This document shows positions 15,164 through 19,991 of a stretch of 19,991 bases of DNA, in pieces. Source of the stretch: an uncultured Bacilli bacterium (lineage in GTDB: Bacteria; Bacillota_I; Bacilli_A; RF39; UBA660); contig CANRDR010000009.1 of the NCBI GenBank assembly GCA_947629425.1, positions 1 to 19,991 of the forward strand, in the 5' to 3' direction. Made by a program: the position numbers and the translations under genes. Every line of letters begins with the position of its first letter. Within the stretch, counting starts at the first letter, position 1. Below the pieces are notes generated by a model. That model was not told the DNA's origin. It saw only the letters and a program-made list of their open reading frames with translations, and made no database searches.

Positions 15164-15622
15164 ATGAACAATAAGGGATTTACTTTAGTAGAACTTATTG
15201 CGGTTATAGCAATATTAGGTATTTTAGTAATAATAACTACACCTACTTATGATACAATTAATAAAAGTATGAAAGAAAAAAATTATGCTTCAAAAACAAA
15301 TTCAATAGAAAAAAATGTATTAAATTATGCTGAAAAATATTTAAAAGATAAAATTTATGATGGTACAAATCATTGTCATTATTTTTCAGTAGATTATTTA
15401 ATAAAAAATGGTATTGTAGCGTCAGATAGTGAAACTGAAGAATATATAAAAAATGATGTAACAGGAGAAACTTATAAAGGTAATTATTATTATGTTTTAG
15501 TTTATTATGATAATAATTCATTAAAATTAAGAGCAAGTGCTAGTAATAGTGCTAATGCTAACTCAACAAATAAAAATTTTAATTTAAGTGGAGTAACATG
15601 TAATTCAAGTGTTAGTTTATAG
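15164..15622 (+). CDS. Prepilin-type protein (type IV pilin-like)
   Basis: A 152-residue protein with a textbook class III prepilin signal: MNNKG, cleavage expected after Gly5, then FTLVELIAVIAILGILVII with the conserved Glu at position 5 of the mature form. After the helix comes a small globular domain (about 40-150) with YAEKYLKDKIYDG, YFSVDYLIKNGI, a single Cys pair (about 70 and 147) and repeated Ser/Asn/Ala near the C-terminus. It may be a pilus, pseudopilus or competence-type subunit. No prepilin peptidase, assembly ATPase or platform gene is in the window. AGGTGG precedes ATG, and gpmI follows 9 bases after the stop with no terminator, so it seems to lead an operon with two sugar-phosphate enzymes. 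A clear promoter was not found in the 34-base gap. Confidence 0.9.
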   Translation: MNNKGFTLVELIAVIAILGILVIITTPTYDTINKSMKEKNYASKTNSIEKNVLNYAEKYLKDKIYDGTNHCHYFSVDYLIKNGIVASDSETEEYIKNDVTGETYKGNYYYVLVYYDNNSLKLRASASNSANANSTNKNFNLSGVTCNSSVSL

Positions 15623-15630
15623 GAGGAAAT

Positions 15631-17148
15631 ATGAAAAAGATTATATTATTAATTATGGATGGTTTTGGATATAGAGAAAATACTTATGGTAATGCAATAT
15701 TAGATGCAGATATGAAAAATTATAAAAAATTATGGGAAAAGTTTCCACATAGTATATTAGAAGCGAGTGGTTCTTATGTAGGATTACCTGATAATCAATT
15801 TGGAAATAGTGAAGTATGTCATTTTGCAATAGGTATAGGTAAAAAAATAAAACAAGATATTACATTAGTTAATGATGCTATAAAAGATAAAAGCATAAAA
15901 GATAATAATGAATTTAACGAGTTAATTAATCATGTAAAAAATAATAATAGTACATTACATTTAATGGGATTATTAAGCGATGGTGGAGTACATTCAGATA
16001 TTAATTACATGAAAGAATTAATTCCAATATTAAAAGATTTGGGAATTAAAAAAATAATTTTTCATGCAATAACTGATGGAAGAGATACATCTTCTATGTG
16101 TGCAATAAAATATATTAATGATATGAATAAATTATTAAATGATTTTAATATAGGTTATATTGCTACTATTTGTGGAAGATACTATGCTATGGATAGAGAT
16201 AATAAATGGGATAGAACTAAAGTTTATACAGATATGATTATAAACGGTAAAGGATTAAAAGTACTTGATTATAAAGTTGCAATAGAAAATTGTTACAAAA
16301 GAGGTATAGGTGATGAATTTTTACCACCAATTATAGTAAATCCTAATTTTAAATTAAATAAAGATGATGGATTATTATGGTTAAATTTTAGAAAAGATAG
16401 ATCAAGACAAATATTAAAGACTTTAACAGATATTAATTTCAATGAATATCCTATTATAAAAATAAATAATTTAAAGGTTTTAAGTTTATTTGAAGTACCA
16501 GAAGTAAATACACCACATATATTTGATAAAGACTTATCAAGTGTTTATAGTATTGGTAAATATTTTTCAGATTTAAATTTAACACAAGCAAGAGTTGCAG
16601 AAACTGAAAAATATGCACATGTTACTTATTTCTTTAATGGTGGTGTAGAAGATAATTTAAAAAAATGTGATAATTTTAAAATACCAAGTCCTAAAGTACA
16701 AACTTATGATTTAATGCCAGAAATGAGTATAAAAGATGTTGCACTTACTGCAGTTAAATGTATGGAAAAAGATTATGATTTTATACTAGTTAATTTTGCT
16801 AATCCTGATATGGTTGGACATACTGGTAAATATGATGCTGCTATAAAGGCTTTAAAATATGTAGATGAAGCATTAAATATTTTATATGAAGAAAGTGTTA
16901 ATAATTTTTATAATTTAATTATTACAAGTGATCATGGAAATATTGATACTATGTTAGATAATAATGGAATGCCAGTTACAACTCATTCAATGAGTCCGGT
17001 ACCATTTATCTTTTGTGATGAATCTGTAAATTTAAAAGAACATGGAGATATAACAATGATTGCACCTACAATACTTAAATATATGGATATAAAAATACCA
17101 GATGAAATGAAAGAAACTAAAACACTATTTAAAGGAGAAGAAGTATGA
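15631..17148 (+). CDS. gpmI: 2,3-bisphosphoglycerate-independent phosphoglycerate mutase
   Basis: Cytoplasmic glycolytic enzyme interconverting 3- and 2-phosphoglycerate with two Mn ions. The protein has 505 residues, full length. The first metal ligand is Asp10 in LIMDGFG. The phosphorylated serine is Ser60 in FGNSEVCH, where Gly is usual in place of Cys. The insert domain carries DGGVHSDINYM, HAITDGRDT, CGRYYAMDRDNKWDR and NFRKDRSRQI. The C-terminal half has VNFANPDMVGHTG and the metal site SDHGNIDTM (Asp434, His435). AGGAGG lies 6 bases before ATG. The stop overlaps the next start as ATGA. Its usual glycolytic neighbours (gap, pgk, tpiA, eno) are not here. Confidence 0.96.
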   Translation: MKKIILLIMDGFGYRENTYGNAILDADMKNYKKLWEKFPHSILEASGSYVGLPDNQFGNSEVCHFAIGIGKKIKQDITLVNDAIKDKSIKDNNEFNELINHVKNNNSTLHLMGLLSDGGVHSDINYMKELIPILKDLGIKKIIFHAITDGRDTSSMCAIKYINDMNKLLNDFNIGYIATICGRYYAMDRDNKWDRTKVYTDMIINGKGLKVLDYKVAIENCYKRGIGDEFLPPIIVNPNFKLNKDDGLLWLNFRKDRSRQILKTLTDINFNEYPIIKINNLKVLSLFEVPEVNTPHIFDKDLSSVYSIGKYFSDLNLTQARVAETEKYAHVTYFFNGGVEDNLKKCDNFKIPSPKVQTYDLMPEMSIKDVALTAVKCMEKDYDFILVNFANPDMVGHTGKYDAAIKALKYVDEALNILYEESVNNFYNLIITSDHGNIDTMLDNNGMPVTTHSMSPVPFIFCDESVNLKEHGDITMIAPTILKYMDIKIPDEMKETKTLFKGEEV

Positions 17149-18503
17149 TAGATGAAAGTATTTTAAGAGAAAATGATATTAGAGGTGTCTATGGTAAAAA
17201 TATTACAGAAGAAATAGCGTTTATAGTAGGTTCATCTTTTGGAACTTATTTAAAAAATAACAATAAAGATACATGTATAGTAGGATATGATAATAGAGTA
17301 AGTGGTGAGGTATTAGTTACAAACGTAATAAAAGGATTAAATAACACTGGAATAAATGTATTATTTGTTGGTAAAGTTACTACACCTATACTTAATTATG
17401 CAACAATAAAATTAAATATAGAAGCAGGATTAATGGTTACAGCAAGTCATAATCCCGCAATTGATAATGGTTTTAAATTATTTGGTAGTAATTTTTTACA
17501 TTTAGATCATGAAGAATTAAATAAAGTATATGATATTATAAAAACACAACAATTTATATCTGGTAAAGGTACTATGAAATATGTTGATGTAATAGATGAT
17601 TATATAAAATATACAATAAGTAATATAAATATTAATAAAAGATTAAAAGTTGCTATAGATACTGGTAATGGAACAGTAAGTTTATTTATAAAAAAAATAA
17701 TGGAATTATTTAATTTAGATGTATATTATTTAAATAATAAAAGTGATGGTACTTTTCCTAAACATAATCCAGATCCAAATGTTAAAGAAAATTTAGAAGA
17801 ATTAATAAATTTTGTTAAAAATAATAATTGTGATATAGGTATGGCTTATGATGGTGATGGAGATAGATTAGGTATAGTAGATGAATTAGGTAACATTATT
17901 GAAACAGATAAACTATTAGCATTTTATGCAAGAACAATACTTAAAGATTCAAATAATAAAAAATTAATGTTAGATGTAAAATGTTCTAAAGCGTTAGTTG
18001 ATGATTTAAAAAATTTAAATATAGAACCAATAATGGTAAAAAATGGAAGTGCATATATAGAAACACAAGTTTTCTTAAAACAAATAGATATAGGTGGAGA
18101 ATATTCAGGACATGTATTCTTTAGAGATAAACATTATGGATATGATGATGGAGTATATGCATCTTTAAGAGTTTTAGAAATAATATCTAAAGATAATAAA
18201 AATTTAAGTGAATATTTTGATGGATATAAAAAATATTATAATACACCAGAAATAAGAATAGATACTACTGATAGCAAAAAATGGGAAATAGTAGACAAAA
18301 TAAAAGAATATGTAAAATCTAAAAACTATAAATATATTGATATAGATGGTGTAAGAGTAGAATATAGTGATGCTTGGGCTTTAGTAAGGGCTAGCAATAC
18401 ATCTCCACAATTATCAATAAGATTTGAAGCAATTAAAGAAGAAAGATTAGAAGAAATAAAAAAAGAGTATATGGATATAATTCTTGAATTAAATAAAAAC
18501 TAG
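17145..18503 (+). CDS. Phosphomannomutase/phosphoglucomutase
   Basis: Cytoplasmic alpha-D-phosphohexomutase moving phosphate between C6 and C1 of mannose or glucose phosphate, supplying sugar nucleotides for surface glycans. The protein has 452 residues in four domains. It starts with ENDIRGVYGKNITEE, typical of PMM/PGM (ManB/AlgC type) rather than of GlmM (FGTDGVRG). The active serine is Ser101 in TASHNPAIDNGFK, the Mg loop is DGDGDR (236-241), the sugar-specificity loop is GEYSGH (318-323, GEMSGH in most relatives), and the phosphate-binding loop is RASNTSPQLSIRFEA. All active-site loops are present. The start overlaps gpmI as ATGA, with GGAGAAG before it. Preferred substrate cannot be read from sequence. 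Confidence 0.93.
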   Translation: MIDESILRENDIRGVYGKNITEEIAFIVGSSFGTYLKNNNKDTCIVGYDNRVSGEVLVTNVIKGLNNTGINVLFVGKVTTPILNYATIKLNIEAGLMVTASHNPAIDNGFKLFGSNFLHLDHEELNKVYDIIKTQQFISGKGTMKYVDVIDDYIKYTISNININKRLKVAIDTGNGTVSLFIKKIMELFNLDVYYLNNKSDGTFPKHNPDPNVKENLEELINFVKNNNCDIGMAYDGDGDRLGIVDELGNIIETDKLLAFYARTILKDSNNKKLMLDVKCSKALVDDLKNLNIEPIMVKNGSAYIETQVFLKQIDIGGEYSGHVFFRDKHYGYDDGVYASLRVLEIISKDNKNLSEYFDGYKKYYNTPEIRIDTTDSKKWEIVDKIKEYVKSKNYKYIDIDGVRVEYSDAWALVRASNTSPQLSIRFEAIKEERLEEIKKEYMDIILELNKN

Positions 18504-18526
18504 TTAGATTATTGAAACTAGTTTTT
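18495..18526. terminator. Bidirectional terminator between the convergent PMM/PGM and deoD genes
   Basis: Eleven-bp stem AAAAACTAGTT / AACTAGTTTTT with a 10-base loop. T runs follow on both strands. It overlaps the stop codons of both genes. Confidence 0.82.
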
Positions 18527-19233
18527 TATATACTTTCTAATGCAAGAATTATCATATCATTTAAATTTTTTTCTTTATCACTATCACTAACTTGTTTATC
18601 TATATAAGGACTATCTACAATAGTAGCAAGACAAGCTGCTTCACGATTTAATATATTAGCAATATGGAACAATCCAAATGCTTCCATTTCATTACCTAAT
18701 AAATTAATATTATTAGGTACTTTTTTTAGTATATGATTAATATCAGCATATACAGTAAATACATCTGCAGTTAATATATCTCCATAAGTTATATTTAAAT
18801 TAATACTTTTAGCAGTTTCTAATATTTTATTATTTAAACTTTCACTTGAATATTTAACATTATTAACATCTTTACTAAAAACATAAGCAAAACTAGAAGG
18901 AGAATAAGACTTTTTAGCAAGAATTATATCCATTAATTTTAAATCTTTATTTAAACTACCCATAGTTCCAATTCTAATAATTTTTTTAACATCATAAAAT
19001 TTATATAATTCATAAGAATATATTCCTATACTAGGTATACCCATACCACTTCCCATAACAGTAATTCTTTTATTTTTATAATATCCAGTATAAGCATACA
19101 TATTTCTAATGGTATTTACTAATTTATAATCTTTTAAATAATTTTCAGCAATATATTTAGCTCGTAATGGATCGCCTGGCATTAATACTAAATCAGCAAT
19201 GTCTTCTTTTTTAGCTTCTATATGAACAGACAC
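18526..19233 (-). CDS. deoD: DeoD-type purine nucleoside phosphorylase
   Basis: Cytoplasmic salvage enzyme that splits purine nucleosides with phosphate into base and ribose-1-phosphate; it works as a hexamer. The protein has 235 residues, the usual DeoD length. Motifs include VLMPGDPLRAKYIAENYL, GSGMGIPSIGIYSYEL (phosphate and ribose site), IRIGTMGSLNKD and NEMEAFGLFHIA. The start is a GTG at 19233: it gives MSVHIEAKK, matching Bacillus DeoD (MSVHI), and AAGGAG lies 9 bases upstream. An ATG at 19242 directly abuts that ribosome site and is unlikely. Near the C-terminus the usual TVSDH reads IVDSP, and the catalytic Arg region reads SDKEKNLNDM with Lys where Arg is expected, so substrate preference may differ. 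It has its own promoter. Confidence 0.92.
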   Translation of the reverse strand: MSVHIEAKKEDIADLVLMPGDPLRAKYIAENYLKDYKLVNTIRNMYAYTGYYKNKRITVMGSGMGIPSIGIYSYELYKFYDVKKIIRIGTMGSLNKDLKLMDIILAKKSYSPSSFAYVFSKDVNNVKYSSESLNNKILETAKSINLNITYGDILTADVFTVYADINHILKKVPNNINLLGNEMEAFGLFHIANILNREAACLATIVDSPYIDKQVSDSDKEKNLNDMIILALESI

Positions 19234-19254
19234 ATTAATCATCTCCTTATATTA

Positions 19255-19283
19255 ATTATACATAAATAAAATATTATTGTTAA
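19255..19283 (-). promoter_or_regulatory. deoD promoter
   Basis: On the minus strand: TTAACA (19283-19278), 17-bp spacer, consensus TATAAT (19260-19255), upstream of the AAGGAG ribosome site. Confidence 0.7.
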
Positions 19284-19338
19284 GTATTTTAAAATTTAAA
19301 GTGTAAATGTTTATATTAAATAATTTTTTTAATATTTC

Positions 19339-19434
19339 GATATCAACTAACATAATTAAAAAAAACCTTCCTAGAAATCTAGGAGGTAACTAATGAAGTT
19401 GATATCCAAAATATAACATAATGTATATCAACTA
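19339..19434. repeat. Inverted and direct repeats around a hairpin
   Basis: GATATCAACT (19339-19348) and its exact complement AGTTGATATC (19397-19406) flank the terminator hairpin at 19366-19386. A third, direct copy, ATATCAACTA, lies at 19425-19434. Repeats of one 9-10 bp core in both orientations within 100 bp next to a truncated gene look like a recombination or element boundary, but no recombinase gene is visible. Confidence 0.6.
19366..19386 (-). terminator. Minus-strand intrinsic terminator with no visible gene
   Basis: Eight-bp stem (19367-19374 with 19379-19386, one G-U) and a 4-base loop; on the minus strand it is followed by eight T. It would end a transcript coming from the right, where no minus-strand gene is apparent. 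On the plus strand the same stem buries the perfect ribosome site AGGAGGT, which is followed by an ATG at 19393 and a 7-codon frame, MKLISKI. Confidence 0.65.
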
Positions 19435-19452
19435 TTTAATTTATAACATAAA

Positions 19453-19465
19453 TAGACGGTGTCTA
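19453..19465. promoter_or_regulatory. Short palindrome, possible binding site
   Basis: TAGAC-GGT-GTCTA is a perfect 5-bp dyad in otherwise AT-rich noncoding DNA. It might be an operator or the trace of an element end; nothing else supports either. Confidence 0.3.
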
Positions 19466-19520
19466 AATTTATCGGAATTCTAATAAGATGGGTGTGTGCA
19501 ATATCATGTAATATAAGTGA

Positions 19521-19991
19521 AATCGGATTTTTGGAACTTACATTAGGTATATTACTTTAGGTAATGCAGTATATGGTTATAAAAATGATGAAAATAAACA
19601 TAGATTTGATTATGAACATAATGAAGGTGGAAAATCTGAAAATGAAACAGGTGCCAAAGAAATGATAGATGAGTGGATAAAAAAATTACCAGCAAATGAC
19701 CAATTAAAATTAAAGACTGAATACTGGTGTTTAGGGAATCAAAATAAATGGTACAAACATAATAGTACATGGGAAGAAACAACTGACACAAGTGGAGACG
19801 TATATTCAGAAACATGGAAAAAAATATATAATAATGAAACATTTGATTTAAAATGTGGAGAAGAAAGTACTAAAGTAAGTGATTTAGGAGGACTATTAAC
19901 AGCAGAAGAAGTAGCATTATCAGGTCCATTTAAAGATAATGACGGATGGAAAAGTTACTTATGGATAGATTATAATAAAGTAAATCATTGG
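19521..19991 (+). pseudogene. 5'-truncated FRG-module sequence (runs off the window)
   Basis: After a TGA at 19518-19520 one frame stays open to the window edge (157 codons). From about 19557 it reads LGNAVYGYKNDEN, then KVSDLGGLLTAEEVALSG and YLWIDYNKVNHW. These align with NVLYGYKEENG, KVNDYISGLTAEELVFAG and FYLYDSKDYW of the module at 315-1139. The front part of the module (YYFRG, CWRVVRIQGDG) is missing and there is no start codon or ribosome site at the proper place; the first in-frame ATG is deep inside the domain. It may be a decayed gene, a silent cassette, or a gene broken by a frameshift upstream. Its homology is clear; its status as inactive is inferred. Confidence 0.6.

Noticed and set aside
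15258..15536. Minus-strand open frame inside the prepilin gene
   Set aside because: Low-complexity Leu/His/Asn shadow with no start signals; the plus-strand prepilin is unmistakable.
17145..18503. GlmM (phosphoglucosamine mutase) as expected near cdaR
   Set aside because: The N-terminus ENDIRGVYG and the GEYSGH loop are of the PMM/PGM type; GlmM has FGTDGVRG and a different specificity loop.
19339..19406. Integron attC site
   Set aside because: The arms lack the RYYYAAC/GTTRRRY core boxes and no integrase is visible.
19453..19500. Inverted repeat of an IS256-like element
   Set aside because: The GACACCGTC-like string on the minus strand is only vaguely reminiscent of such ends; there is no second end or transposase.
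19552..19842. Minus-strand open frame of 96 codons rich in His, Tyr, Phe and Leu
   Set aside because: It is the antisense shadow of the FRG-module sequence, has no ribosome site, and its composition is that expected from the reverse of AT-rich coding DNA.

Overview
The window comes from a very AT-rich, low-GC Gram-positive type bacterium. The gene set is that of the class Bacilli: the cdaA-cdaR pair, a YerB-like DUF3048 protein, a DUF1292 protein, a GluP-like rhomboid protease and a DeoD-type purine nucleoside phosphorylase. TGA is used as a stop (two ATGA start/stop overlaps) and Trp is TGG, so the code is standard and this is not a Mycoplasma or Spiroplasma. MurD and a lytic transglycosylase imply a peptidoglycan wall. 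My inference is an uncultured gut lineage on the Mollicutes/Erysipelotrichia side of Bacilli (RF39-like); only a marker-gene tree could settle it.

Layout. 1-1142: 3' end of a large surface protein with at least two copies of a domain I call the FRG module. 1282-2613: murD, isolated from its usual cell-wall cluster, with its own terminator. 2697-3917: an unknown cytoplasmic protein with an HEIIH zinc motif, converging on and overlapping tspO (minus strand). 4416-6900: a translationally coupled operon of rhomboid protease, DUF1292 protein and membrane-anchored lytic transglycosylase. 6889-7075: two near-consensus promoters in tandem; the first appears to make an RNA of about 60 nt that ends in an intrinsic terminator, the second drives the next gene. 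7075-8496: a surface protein with a pilin-like head, an InlB B-repeat and an Asp/Tyr-rich tract. 8705-10045 (minus): an AAA_14/DUF4143 ATPase preceded by three identical 16-bp repeats at an exact 33-bp period. 10268-11383 (minus): an intact anchored protein with a pilin-like domain plus an FRG module.

11509-12879: DUF3048 protein and a small membrane protein. 12946-15115: diadenylate cyclase cdaA and its regulator cdaR, without the usual glmM behind them. 15164-18503: a prepilin-like gene in one apparent operon with gpmI and a phosphomannomutase/phosphoglucomutase. 18526-19233 (minus): deoD. 19339-19991: a cluster of inverted and direct repeats around a minus-strand terminator, then a third FRG-module sequence that has lost its 5' end.

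How the parts fit. Most of the window concerns the cell envelope: wall synthesis and remodelling (murD, transglycosylase, c-di-AMP signalling), membrane proteolysis (rhomboid), and a family of anchored surface proteins built from pilin-like and FRG modules. Central metabolism (gpmI, PMM/PGM, deoD) is interleaved. No transposase, integrase, rRNA, tRNA or CRISPR array was found.
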